From an uncultured beta proteobacterium (GTDB lineage Bacteria; Pseudomonadota; Gammaproteobacteria; Burkholderiales; Burkholderiaceae_C), in assembly GCA_903920695.1 (NCBI GenBank), contig CAIXNB010000103.1, positions 1 through 56,698 on the forward strand: a stretch of DNA of 56,698 nt, in the 5' to 3' direction. The position numbers and the translations under genes are program-made. The stretch's first letter is position 1. The number at the start of each line of letters is the position of its first letter. Below are positions 32,525 to 40,691 of this stretch, in pieces. Under the pieces are notes generated by a model that was given only the letters and a program-made list of their open reading frames with translations, searched no databases and had not been told where the DNA came from.

Positions 32525-34078
32525 TCAGATCGCTCGCCACTGGTCGCCCCAGAACTTGGCTCGAACGTCCTTCTTGAGCAATTTGCCCACTGCACTGCGC
32601 GGCAGGTCGGGCCAGAATTCGACCGATTTTGGCGCTTTTGCGCTACCCAGTTGCGCCTTGCATAGTGCGATGAGATCTTCCTCACACACGATCTGGCATG
32701 GCTTGAGTTGGACCACCGCCTTCACGGCCTCGCCCCACTTTTCGTCGGGCACGCCGATAACGATGCAATCGAGGACACTGGCGTGGCCCTGGATTACCTT
32801 TTCGATCTCGACCGGGTAGATATTGAAGCCGCCCGACACGATCATGTCTTTTTTCCGGTCGACAATAGTGAGGAATCCGCGCGCATCGACAATCCCGATG
32901 TCGCTCGTATGATGCCAACCGAACTTGGATACTTCGGCCGTGTCGCTGGGCTTCTTGTAATAGCCCTGCATTGTCATTGATGAGCGCACGACGATCTCGC
33001 CACGTTCGCCCGCGGGAAGCAGCTTGCCATCGTCGTCCATGATACCGATACGTGCCACCGGCACGGCCTTGCCAGCTGCCCGCACGGCTTCCTCGTCCAA
33101 GCTACCGTCGCTGTTTATATAGTCCGAAGGGCTTTTGATCACCAACGGGAACAGGGTCTCTGTCTGGCCGAAGGCCTCGTAGATGACGGGTCCGAATAGG
33201 CGCACTGCTTCCTTGAACTTCTCGGGCGCGAACGGCGCCGCTCCGACGATAAAGCATTGCAGGGACGAGAAGTCGGTCTGCTTGGTCCGCGGATGCGCCA
33301 TCAGACCATACACAGCGGTGGGCGGTAAAAACAGGTGGGTGATCTTTTCCTTTTCGATCAACGAAAGGATCACGTCCGCATCGAAACCCGGCAGAATGAT
33401 ATTGGCCGCGCCCCGGGTTGTGAATCCGAGCACGACCAGTCCAGCCGCGTGCGTCAAGGGTGCGACCACCAGGTGACGTGACTCCGGTCTAACATGGAAG
33501 CCGGAAGAGACTGTGAGCGCCAGCATTTCCAGTGTTCGATGCGTGTGTACGGCGCCTTTAGACGGGCCAGTGGTGCCGCCTGTTGGTTGCAGCAGGCTGG
33601 TGGTATTGGGATCTTCCCGATCATTGCGGAACGGCAACCAGCAATCCGCCAGAAACTGTTCCAGCGATGGACCATGCTGTGACTCTCGGTCCATGCAGAC
33701 GTACAGCTTGGCGAGAGTGAGTTTGACCTTGAGCAATGGAACGCTGCTTTCAAACGCACTGTGAAAGAACACGACGTTGGTGTCGAAGTATTCCAGAATC
33801 TCGGCATTGATTTCTACCGGATTGCGAATATGCACCGACAACCATGCCATATCCGCCAGATTGATTCCGAGATGCAACAGCGTCACCCGGTAATCATTGG
33901 GTGCGTAGATCGCAACGTGATTGCCGCTTCCCGCTTGTCGGGCACGGGTCAACGCCGTAGCGATCGCATGCACGGTCTTTTGTGCTTTCGCAAAAGTCAG
34001 ACGGATGGGGCCATCGACCAATGCCAGATTCTGCGGATACTGGGTGGCGGCGCCATCGAAATAGTCTGCGAGTCTCAT
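32525..34078 (-). CDS. Acyl-CoA synthetase (AMP-forming), module A
   Basis: A 517-residue ANL-superfamily ligase that activates a carboxylic acid to its CoA thioester through an acyl-AMP. The AMP-binding P-loop PTGGTTGPSKGAVHTH, the A5-like YEAFGQTETL, and the hinge/C-terminal TIVDRKKDMIVSGGFNIYP are present, along with the catalytic Lys in SAVGKLLKKDVR. It resembles FadD3/short-to-medium-chain and ring-acid ligases more than the long-chain FadD group, but the substrate cannot be stated. ATG 34078 follows AGGAGACACCGC. It is the last gene of a minus-strand set of ligase, SDR, acyl-CoA dehydrogenase, thiolase and crotonase that covers activation plus one full beta-oxidation turn. Confidence 0.9.
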   Translation of the reverse strand: MRLADYFDGAATQYPQNLALVDGPIRLTFAKAQKTVHAIATALTRARQAGSGNHVAIYAPNDYRVTLLHLGINLADMAWLSVHIRNPVEINAEILEYFDTNVVFFHSAFESSVPLLKVKLTLAKLYVCMDRESQHGPSLEQFLADCWLPFRNDREDPNTTSLLQPTGGTTGPSKGAVHTHRTLEMLALTVSSGFHVRPESRHLVVAPLTHAAGLVVLGFTTRGAANIILPGFDADVILSLIEKEKITHLFLPPTAVYGLMAHPRTKQTDFSSLQCFIVGAAPFAPEKFKEAVRLFGPVIYEAFGQTETLFPLVIKSPSDYINSDGSLDEEAVRAAGKAVPVARIGIMDDDGKLLPAGERGEIVVRSSMTMQGYYKKPSDTAEVSKFGWHHTSDIGIVDARGFLTIVDRKKDMIVSGGFNIYPVEIEKVIQGHASVLDCIVIGVPDEKWGEAVKAVVQLKPCQIVCEEDLIALCKAQLGSAKAPKSVEFWPDLPRSAVGKLLKKDVRAKFWGDQWRAI

Positions 34079-34110
34079 GCGGTGTCTCCTGTATAAATAA
34101 ATGCTTGTTT

Positions 34111-34887
34111 CTATTTCGCCCGCAAACGGGCAGCGCCGTCGAGGCGGATGGTTTCTCCATTGATGTAGGCGTTTTCAACAATGAAAGCGCAGCAATGGGC
34201 GAACTCCCGCACATCACCGAGGCGCATGGGTGCCTGCATTTGCTCTTTAAGAGAAGCAAGAACCTTGTTGTCAAGCGCGGCGACCATGCTGGTCAGGAAC
34301 AGGCCCGGGGCGATCGCATTAACGCGCACGCCGATGGCACCGAGTTCGCGCGCCGCCGGCATGTTCATGCCGATGATTGCGGCCTTGGAGGCGGAGTACG
34401 CGCATTGTCCGATTTGGCCCTCGTATGCAGCACCCGACGATACGTTGATCACTACGCCGCGCTCCTCGCCGGCCTCCGGCTCGTTCTTGGCCATTTGCTC
34501 AGCGCACTTGGCCATGACATTGAAGACGCCGTTGATATTGACTGCAGTGGCCTGTGCGAACCTGGACAGCGGTGCCGCCTTGCCTTCCTTGCCCAGCACC
34601 TTGAAGCCCGTCGCCAGCGCGGCGCCGTTAATGCAAACGTGGATCGCGCCAAAGCGCGCCATTACCGCATCGACGGACTTCTGTACCGACTCCTCCTGGC
34701 TGACGTCTGTTTGAACAAACATGGCATGCTCCGCGCCAAGGTCGCTCGCGGCCTTCACGCCCGCCTCGACGTTGAGATCAAAGATGGCGACGCGGGCGCC
34801 TTTTTCATTGACCATGAACTGCGCTGTGGCGAGTCCGAGGCCAGAGGCGCCGCCGGTAATGACGATGACTTTGTTTTCTATGCGCAT
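34111..34887 (-). CDS. SDR-family 3-hydroxyacyl-CoA dehydrogenase (type II/HSD10-like), module A
   Basis: A 258-residue short-chain dehydrogenase: TGGASGLGLATAQ for NAD binding, catalytic Ser in VSSGAAYEGQIG, YSASKAA with Tyr and Lys, and IAPGLFLTSM. The insertion pattern and the GAAxxGQxGQxAYSASKAA core are those of 17beta-HSD10-type 3-hydroxyacyl-CoA dehydrogenases, which oxidise 3-hydroxyacyl-CoAs, including 2-methyl-branched and steroid-linked ones. ATG 34887 follows AAGGTAGCCATC; the GTG at 34917 would overlap the upstream gene. It is clearly paralogous to the SDR at 49.7-50.5 kb. The gap to the ligase is 32 bases. Confidence 0.88.
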   Translation of the reverse strand: MRIENKVIVITGGASGLGLATAQFMVNEKGARVAIFDLNVEAGVKAASDLGAEHAMFVQTDVSQEESVQKSVDAVMARFGAIHVCINGAALATGFKVLGKEGKAAPLSRFAQATAVNINGVFNVMAKCAEQMAKNEPEAGEERGVVINVSSGAAYEGQIGQCAYSASKAAIIGMNMPAARELGAIGVRVNAIAPGLFLTSMVAALDNKVLASLKEQMQAPMRLGDVREFAHCCAFIVENAYINGETIRLDGAARLRAK

Positions 34888-34900
34888 GATGGCTACCTTT

Positions 34901-36058
34901 TTAGAACGCGTTGACACCGGTCAGTGCACGACCAATGATCAGTTGCTGAATTTGAGTTGTCCCTTCAGGGATCGGAACGACGATTGCTTCGCGCGCCAAT
35001 TTTTCGACCAGAAACTCCTTGGTCACGCCGTTGGCCCCATGGATCTGCACCGCCTGACGGGCGACGGTGACGGCTGACTCGCATGCAAAATACTTGGCCA
35101 TCGCAGCTTCCATCTCGGCCGGCACGCCGGCCTCGACCATCGAAGCTGCGCGGTACACCAGCAAACGGGCGGCATCGACGTTGGTCGCCATTTCGGCCAA
35201 CATCGCCGCGATCAATTGGTGCCCAGCGATCACCTTGCCGTGTTGGCGGCGATCTTTGGCATAGAGAATTGCTTCCTCCAACGCGCGGCGCGCTATGCCC
35301 AGGCCCTGTGCAGCCACGAAAACCCGTGAGCGTTCGAACATCAACAGCGTATTCTTCAGCGCTTCACCTTCCTTGCCGATGATGTTGCTCGCCGGAACGC
35401 GCACGTTGTCCAGAAAAATTTGCGAAGTTGACTGGCTGTTCCAGGCGATTTTTTGAATGTCGCGAACTTCGTACGGATGTTCATTGCGATCGAGCAGGAA
35501 GTGCGTCAGACCGCGTCGCTGATCATCACTGGTTCGGCAGGTGCAAATCAGGAAGTCGGAATAGGCGCCGTTGCTGATCCAGGTCTTTTCGCCGTTGATG
35601 ATGAAGTGATCGCCGTCGCGGCGGGCCCGCGTCTTGATCTCCAGCACGTTGGAGCCGACATCCGGCTCCGAGATGCCGATGCTGCAAAACAACTCGCCGC
35701 TGATGAGGCCAGGCAGGTAGCGCGTTCGCAGATGTGCTGGCGCCAGGTGCTCCACCATGTGCGCTCCGAAAGAGTTGATCAGTACCGGCACCGACAGGTC
35801 CGTGGCGGCCACCACCACCTCTTCAAACAGCATGATCATGGTGAGCCAGTCGACGCCCATGCCACCATTGGCTTCGCTGACCACGCCCGAAACCAGGCCG
35901 AACTTCGTCAGTTCGCGCATGACCTCACCCATTTTCTCGCGTGGTACAAATTTGTCCCGGTATTCCTGATTGAACATTGGGTCAATCTTGTCTTCCAGAT
36001 AGCGCTTCAAACCTTCCACTGCCGCCTTCTGTTCCTCTGTCCTGAATACGTATCCCAT
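34901..36058 (-). CDS. Acyl-CoA dehydrogenase, module A
   Basis: A 385-residue FAD-dependent acyl-CoA dehydrogenase that introduces the alpha-beta double bond. It has the N-terminal helical domain, then FCSIGISEPDVGSNVLEIKT and GEKTWISNGAYSDFLIC (FAD/substrate barrel). The C-terminal helices include RRQHGKVIAGHQLIAAMLAEM, GANGVTKEFLVEKLARE and the catalytic Glu region IPEGTTQIQQLIIGRAL. The length is typical. The stop lies 13 bases before the SDR ATG and the start 26 bases after the thiolase stop. It is only distantly similar to the module B dehydrogenase, so the two dehydrogenases probably handle different chain geometries. Confidence 0.92.
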   Translation of the reverse strand: MGYVFRTEEQKAAVEGLKRYLEDKIDPMFNQEYRDKFVPREKMGEVMRELTKFGLVSGVVSEANGGMGVDWLTMIMLFEEVVVAATDLSVPVLINSFGAHMVEHLAPAHLRTRYLPGLISGELFCSIGISEPDVGSNVLEIKTRARRDGDHFIINGEKTWISNGAYSDFLICTCRTSDDQRRGLTHFLLDRNEHPYEVRDIQKIAWNSQSTSQIFLDNVRVPASNIIGKEGEALKNTLLMFERSRVFVAAQGLGIARRALEEAILYAKDRRQHGKVIAGHQLIAAMLAEMATNVDAARLLVYRAASMVEAGVPAEMEAAMAKYFACESAVTVARQAVQIHGANGVTKEFLVEKLAREAIVVPIPEGTTQIQQLIIGRALTGVNAF

Positions 36059-36084
36059 GTCTTGCTTTCTCTGTGAGTGTCCGG

Positions 36085-37326
36085 CTACTGCCGTGCAAAA
36101 ATGTTGACTACGACCACGGCTTCTTCGATTCCAAAGAGGCCGCCGCCGTTTTCCTGGATGGCGATGCGCGCGCCCTCGACCTGGCGCTTCCCTGCCTCGC
36201 CGCGAATCTGCGTCACCAGTTCATGGATTTGTCCTAGACCGGTCGCGCCGATCGGATGCCCCTTGGATTCCAGACCGCCTGAAGGATTGACCGGAATGCG
36301 GCCACCGACTGTGAATTCACCACGTTCGGCGGCCGGCCCCCCTTCACCAATCGGCACCAGCATGAGGGATTCGGTGTTGAGAATTTCTCCCATCGCGGTG
36401 GCGTCATGCACTTCAGCCACATCGACGTCGCTCGGCGACACGCCGGCCTGTTCATAGGCCTTCACTGCGGCACGGTGGGCCACGATCTTGCTCGGTTCAT
36501 CGAGCCCGCGCGTGCTTCCGGTTTGCACCACGCTGGCAAGCACCCGCACGGCGCGGCCAGCCGCACCCTGCAAGCGCTTAAGACCATTGGCGTTGCATAG
36601 CACAACGGCGGCAGCACCGTCGCTGATAGGCGAGCACATCAGCAAAGTGAGCGGATAGCTGATGGGTGGCGCTGCCAGTACCTGCTCGATGGTGCAAGGT
36701 TCACGGTACTGTGACAGTGGGTTGTGCACCGAATGCTGGTGATTCTTGGCCGCTACTGCGGCGATCTGACGCTGCGTGGTGCCGTAAGTTTTCATGTGGT
36801 GGCGGCACAGCGCTGCGTAGACGTCCATGAACACGCTGTACGGGCGCTCGGACATCGTGCCAGGCGGCGGTACCACACCGTCGCCCATGGCCATCAGTGT
36901 GGCCTTGTTCTGTTCCGCCGTCGAAACGTCCCAGCCGCCGTCGAATGCCGAAAACATCTTGGCTTTGTCCGGGATGTTCATTTTTTCGACACCCACTGCC
37001 AGTGCGATGTGGCAACTACCAGCGCGCAATGCCAGGGTCGCCAGATTGAACGCCGAGGAGCCCGACGCGCACGCGTTTTCCACTGTAAAAACCGGAATGC
37101 CTTCGATCCCGAGTCGGCGCATGGCGATGGGCCCGGGTATCGCCGTCTGACCCTGGAATAAACCATTGGTTAACGTTGCGTAGTAGGCTGAGCCGATGTC
37201 GCCCGTTTCACAGTTCGCATCCTTCAGGGCAAGTGTCACAGCTTCGCCGACCATGTCGTAGACGCTGCGATCAAGCAAGCGACCAAATTGCGTCATGCCA
37301 ACGCCGATGATGTAGATGTCTTCCAT
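36085..37326 (-). CDS. SCP2-like thiolase / acetyl-CoA acetyltransferase, module A
   Basis: A 413-residue thiolase. The nucleophilic Cys is in TVENACASGSSAFN, the His boxes are EVHDATAMGE and SKGHPIGATGLGQI, and the C-terminus reads QENGGGLFGIEEAV instead of the CxG motif of classic degradative thiolases. This is the pattern of SCP2/lipid-transfer-type thiolases, several of which cleave 2-methyl-branched or steroid side-chain 3-oxoacyl-CoAs. The start at 37326 follows AAAGGGACACGCA. It is paralogous to the thiolase at 50.5-51.8 kb. A DUF35 partner gene, needed by the related aldolases, is not present in the window. Confidence 0.9.
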   Translation of the reverse strand: MEDIYIIGVGMTQFGRLLDRSVYDMVGEAVTLALKDANCETGDIGSAYYATLTNGLFQGQTAIPGPIAMRRLGIEGIPVFTVENACASGSSAFNLATLALRAGSCHIALAVGVEKMNIPDKAKMFSAFDGGWDVSTAEQNKATLMAMGDGVVPPPGTMSERPYSVFMDVYAALCRHHMKTYGTTQRQIAAVAAKNHQHSVHNPLSQYREPCTIEQVLAAPPISYPLTLLMCSPISDGAAAVVLCNANGLKRLQGAAGRAVRVLASVVQTGSTRGLDEPSKIVAHRAAVKAYEQAGVSPSDVDVAEVHDATAMGEILNTESLMLVPIGEGGPAAERGEFTVGGRIPVNPSGGLESKGHPIGATGLGQIHELVTQIRGEAGKRQVEGARIAIQENGGGLFGIEEAVVVVNIFARQ

Positions 37327-37352
37327 TGCGTGTCCCTTTGGTAAAATTGGAC

Positions 37353-38138
37353 TTACTTGCCCACAAAATCTGGGGTCCGCTTCTCGGCAAATGCCCGCAG
37401 ACCTTCCTGCATATCGGCCGAGCGCAGGTGCTGGCGCAACATCACCTGTTCGTGGAGCAAGGCGTCCTCGCGCGATTTATCGGACGACAAACGCGCCACT
37501 TCCTTCATGCGACGCAAAGCGATGGGGCTCTTAGTGGCGATCAGCCTGGCTAACGCCAGCGCGGCGTCCGCCAACTGGTCGTCTGGATGCACTTCGCAGA
37601 CCAGCCCGCAGGTTTTCATCTCCTCGGCGGATAAGGACTTGCCAGTGAACAGCAAGTACATCGCCATATTCAGCGGGATCAGCCGCGGCAGAATCGCTGC
37701 ACCGCCGGCGCCCGGGTAGACGCCGTAGTTCGCGTGGGCGTCGGCAATGGTGGCGCTTTGGGCCGCGATGATCAGGTCGGCGCACATCGCCAACTCCAGG
37801 CCGCCGGCCATGGTCACACCGTTAAGTGCGGCGATCACCGGCTTTGGGAACTTGCGCAGCAAGGCGAACAAGGCGCTGGCTTGATCGAGAAAGTCTGCTT
37901 CGCCGGCGGGCAGGCTCTGGCCCGCCATCACCTCCTTCAGATCCGCCCCGGCGCAAAACGCGACGCCCCGGCCAGTCAAAACGACAACGCGCAAATCCTC
38001 GCGCGCAGCAATCTGCTCCAGGCATTGCTTAAGCTCAGCCTGCATCGTCAGATTTAGAGAGTTCATCGCCTTGGGCCGGTTCAAGGTCAGGCGCGCAACA
38101 GCTCCGATCGTTTCGAACAAGACTACTTTATCATTCAT
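37353..38138 (-). CDS. Enoyl-CoA hydratase/isomerase, module A
   Basis: A 261-residue crotonase and first gene of the module A operon. It shows LTGRGVAFCAGADLKEV, GVTMAGGLELAMCADL with the first catalytic Glu, and DAHANYGVYPGAGGAA, where the second Glu of rat-type hydratase is replaced. The same DAHANYG variant is found in the crotonase at 53.1 kb, so the two are a paralogous pair with probably related specificity. ATG 38138 follows CAGGAGATGTT; an upstream open frame to 38183 has no similarity. It is divergent from an AraC-type regulator, with 190 bases between the starts that should hold both promoters. Confidence 0.88.
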   Translation of the reverse strand: MNDKVVLFETIGAVARLTLNRPKAMNSLNLTMQAELKQCLEQIAAREDLRVVVLTGRGVAFCAGADLKEVMAGQSLPAGEADFLDQASALFALLRKFPKPVIAALNGVTMAGGLELAMCADLIIAAQSATIADAHANYGVYPGAGGAAILPRLIPLNMAMYLLFTGKSLSAEEMKTCGLVCEVHPDDQLADAALALARLIATKSPIALRRMKEVARLSSDKSREDALLHEQVMLRQHLRSADMQEGLRAFAEKRTPDFVGK

Positions 38139-38328
38139 AACATCTCCTGCATGGGCGTACCTGTCATTGAGGCTGGATAGCACGGGGAGTGCGTTTGACG
38201 GTTTAAGTGTTATGGCCCCAGTCTATGAACTGATTGGAACTGGCGCTGATCTTTGCGGGCAATTCGATGATCTCTACAAGATGTATGCAGGATTTGCAGT
38301 AGCATGAGCGAACCGTCTTTCTTCCTTG

Positions 38329-39354
38329 ATGTCGAACCCTCCCGCCCTTGCACAGCAGGCCTCCGTGATCGGGAGCTATGCACTGGCCATCGCCAAAGCG
38401 CTTGACTACAGCGGTGTGGACAGCGGAAGGATTCTTCAGTCGGTGGGCATTCCGCCGGGCATCAGTAACGATCCAATGAATCGCTTGCCGGTTGACACCT
38501 TGACCCTGCTGTACCGGGCTTGCGTGGATGTGACACATAACCCATACTTCGGATTGACGGTTGCCAGGTTCATCCATATTTCCAACCTGCATACCTTGGG
38601 CCACGCACTCGCCGCGAGCGCGAACCTGATGGAGTTTTGCCTGCGGTTGCAGCGCTACTTCCGGCTGGTGTCCCAGTCGAGCAATGTGGAGATCGTTGAA
38701 AGTGGCCAGGAGGTCGCTGTGTACATGAGGCTGCTTGTGAAGGTGAGCGCGGAAACAGAAGACGCATTCCTCGGATTTCTCGTACTGGCCATGCGCCAGC
38801 TCTACAAGCCAACCTTCAATCCGCTTCGCGTGGATTTCTGCCATCCGGCGCCCCGCGACGGCGTTGCCCCCTACGAGGCGCTATTTCGCTCGCCGGTGCG
38901 CTGCGGACAACCTTCGCCGGCGCTGGTGCTGCCCAAAGAAATTCTCAAACTTCCACTGCTGGGCGCCTGCGCCGAACTTGCACAGTTGCACGACAACCTC
39001 GCCACCGGCTACATTGCCCGACTGAACAAAGAAGACGTAGTGACCGCTGTGCGCGAGAAGATCATCGAATATCTTCCAAATGGCGATTGCACTCGGGACA
39101 ATGTGGCCGCGGCTATGTTCATCAGTCCAACAACGTTACAAAACAAATTGGCGAGGCGGGACACCAGCTTTCATGATTTGCTGGACGCTGTCCGCAAGGA
39201 ACTGGCTGTCAGCTATGTTCGACAATCATCGCTGCCGATCACCGAAATTACTTTCTTGCTGGGATTTGGCGACACCACCAATTTCACGCGCGCATTTAAA
39301 CGATGGGTGGGTTTGTCCCCCACTGAATTTCGCAACAAGAACGGGATCAGCTGA
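38329..39354 (+). CDS. AraC-family transcriptional regulator
   Basis: A 341-residue regulator with an N-terminal arabinose-binding-like domain of the OruR/AraC PF12625 type (~20-210) and a C-terminal double helix-turn-helix (DNVAAAMFISPTTLQNKLARR and ITEITFLLGFGDTTNFTRAFKRW, ending SPTEFR). It lies divergent to the module A operon and is its likely regulator, a common arrangement for this family. The ATG at 38329 is chosen over a preceding TTG; no clear ribosome site is seen. The effector is probably a CoA ester or free acid of the pathway (inference). Confidence 0.88.
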   Translation: MSNPPALAQQASVIGSYALAIAKALDYSGVDSGRILQSVGIPPGISNDPMNRLPVDTLTLLYRACVDVTHNPYFGLTVARFIHISNLHTLGHALAASANLMEFCLRLQRYFRLVSQSSNVEIVESGQEVAVYMRLLVKVSAETEDAFLGFLVLAMRQLYKPTFNPLRVDFCHPAPRDGVAPYEALFRSPVRCGQPSPALVLPKEILKLPLLGACAELAQLHDNLATGYIARLNKEDVVTAVREKIIEYLPNGDCTRDNVAAAMFISPTTLQNKLARRDTSFHDLLDAVRKELAVSYVRQSSLPITEITFLLGFGDTTNFTRAFKRWVGLSPTEFRNKNGIS

Positions 39355-39528
39355 CGACACTATTCGTGGGTGCAAAGCAAGCAAACATCATCTGGAAGAT
39401 GTCCGGTCTATAGCACTTCAATTTTTCGATGTAGCAGCCACTTTTGGGCACTGAACCGGTTTGCTCAATTCCAGTGGTAGATCGCCACTTATGTTCTGTA
39501 AGAATCTGCCCTCAAGAGACGACTGCCG

Positions 39529-39612
39529 TCAGACGCCCTTTCCGTACAGCGTCATAACGCCTGCACCACCGAGTCCGAGAGTATGTAGAAGGGCAAGGCG
39601 TACACCATCGAC
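39529..39612 (-). pseudogene. C-terminal stub of an SCP2-type thiolase (remnant 1)
   Basis: The minus strand encodes about 27 residues ending at a TGA (39529-39531), including LLHTLGLGGAGVMTLYGKG. The HxLGLGGAxVxxLY pattern is the C-terminus of lipid-transfer/SCP2-type thiolases (usually HNLGLGGA). An in-frame TAA precedes it and no thiolase body exists upstream, so this is a broken remnant. It is too short to appear as an ordinary ORF. It shows that a further thiolase gene once stood between the two modules. Confidence 0.6.
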
Positions 39613-39673
39613 TTACCGCGCAGTGGGTGGGTCAGTTCCTAGCACTGGGCCTTCGTTGGAAAGGAGAACTGAA

Positions 39674-39724
39674 ATGTCTACCCAGATAGTCCCGCAGGGC
39701 AAATATACGGTGACCGGATATTGA
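39674..39724 (+). CDS. 16-codon ORF with strong ribosome binding site, possibly a truncated gene start
   Basis: AAAGGAGAACTGAA precedes an ATG at 39674 and a 16-residue frame, MSTQIVPQGKYTVTGY, ending at TGA 39722-39724. The ribosome site is among the best in the window. The peptide belongs to no family I recognise. It lies between two thiolase remnants on the other strand, so it may be the surviving 5' end of a deleted gene rather than a functional peptide. Confidence 0.3.
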   Translation: MSTQIVPQGKYTVTGY

Positions 39725-39732
39725 TTGCGCGG

Positions 39733-39840
39733 TCACGCACCGGCAGCGGCATAAATTCCAACATGCGCTGTAGACTCTTCAATTCCCCAGATGCCACCGC
39801 CATTTTCATGCATGGCAAAGCCAAGGCCAACGGCAAAGGT
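39733..39840 (-). pseudogene. C-terminal stub of a second thiolase (remnant 2)
   Basis: The minus strand ends at a TGA (39733-39735) and reads GFAMHENGGGIWGIEES followed by a short hydrophobic tail. This lines up with the last residues of the two intact thiolases here (AIQENGGGLFGIEEAV and ALAENGGGLQGIEEAV). Upstream of about 39840 the similarity is lost and the neighbouring nitroreductase begins. It is a relic of a third ENGGG-type thiolase, probably deleted by recombination or decay. Confidence 0.7.
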
Positions 39841-39903
39841 CAATGTCAAGGCAAAAGCCACTACCAAAGCGCGAAAAACTTCTGTGGAGCCGCCTGGCCG
39901 AAA

Positions 39904-40617
39904 TTAGAAGCCGCGAAAGCTGACAAATTTTTCCAACGGTTCCCTATCAGTGACCAGGCTGTTAACGACCGCGGTCGAATCGGCGTATCCGAGCGCCATG
40001 CCACAAACCACCATTTGTTGCTCCGGTATTTGCAGTTCTTCGGTGATGATCTGATGGAATACAGACCAGGCAATCTGGGGGCAGGTATCAAGACCGCGGG
40101 CACGGGCAGCAAGCATAATGTTTTGCATGAACATGCCATAGTCGAGCCAGCTGCTTCTAACCAGACGACGATCAATCGTAAAGATCAGCCCAACAGGCGC
40201 ATCGAAGAATGTGTAGTTGCGCGCAAACTGCTTGTTCATAGCCTCTTTGTCACCCTTGGCAATCCCAAGCAAGCCGTACAGGTCGAATCCGTTCTTGCGC
40301 CGTCGCGCAAGAAAAGGCTCAACAAATGCGGCTGGATAAATGTCCCAATCCGCTGTGTGCAGCCCTTGCTCGTGATAGTGGGCATGCAGAACCCGCTCAC
40401 AAAGCCGCTGCCTTGTATCTCCCGCGACGACGATGACCTGCCAAGGCTGAATATTCGTACCACTGGGTGAATACGCGGCGGTTTCAAGAATTGCTGCAAC
40501 CATTGCCTTGGAAACCGACTTTGGCAAGAACGCCCGAACCGAGTGCCGTTCTTTCATGACGGTGTCCACGGCAGAATGACAGTTCGCCAAATCTATTTGT
40601 GATTGATCATCGCTCAC
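39904..40617 (-). CDS. Nitroreductase-family FMN oxidoreductase
   Basis: A 237-residue flavoprotein. ERHSVRAFLPKSVS and AAYSPSGTNIQPWQVIVVAG are the FMN-binding signature of the nitroreductase family. GLDTCPQIAWSVFHQII and CGMALGYADS match its C-terminal dimer/FMN part. Family members reduce nitro groups, quinones or activated double bonds with NAD(P)H. The start is GTG at 40617, supported by AAAAGGAATCAAGCAC. It is downstream of the TetR gene on the same strand (74-base gap). Its role in the pathway is unknown; reduction of a conjugated or ring double bond would be one possibility (inference). Confidence 0.85.
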   Translation of the reverse strand: MSDDQSQIDLANCHSAVDTVMKERHSVRAFLPKSVSKAMVAAILETAAYSPSGTNIQPWQVIVVAGDTRQRLCERVLHAHYHEQGLHTADWDIYPAAFVEPFLARRRKNGFDLYGLLGIAKGDKEAMNKQFARNYTFFDAPVGLIFTIDRRLVRSSWLDYGMFMQNIMLAARARGLDTCPQIAWSVFHQIITEELQIPEQQMVVCGMALGYADSTAVVNSLVTDREPLEKFVSFRGF

Positions 40618-40691
40618 GTGCTTGATTCCTTTTGATCCGAGGTGAAAGAGGTTTTCGAAATAGTTTCCCGGCCCACATCTACCGGCAATTG

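Larger units (their letters stand above)
39355..39903. other. Degraded intergenic region between catabolic modules A and B
   Basis: About 550 bases with no intact gene. It contains the two thiolase C-terminal stubs and the 16-codon ORF described separately. The remainder has no recognisable coding or repeat structure. It marks the join between module A with its AraC regulator and module B. Confidence 0.6.

Noticed and set aside
36085..37326. Thiolases as DUF35-dependent side-chain aldolases (Ltp2-type)
   Set aside because: No DUF35/OB-fold partner gene is present in the window, and the ENGGG end fits the thiolase branch better.
38121..38136. TACTTTA word near the start of the module A crotonase as an operator
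   Set aside because: It is inside coding sequence, and the right arm GTARA is missing.
39721..40470. A 249-codon plus-strand open frame
   Set aside because: It is the shadow of the nitroreductase gene and thiolase stub 2. Its lysine-rich start is the reverse of a thiolase C-terminus.
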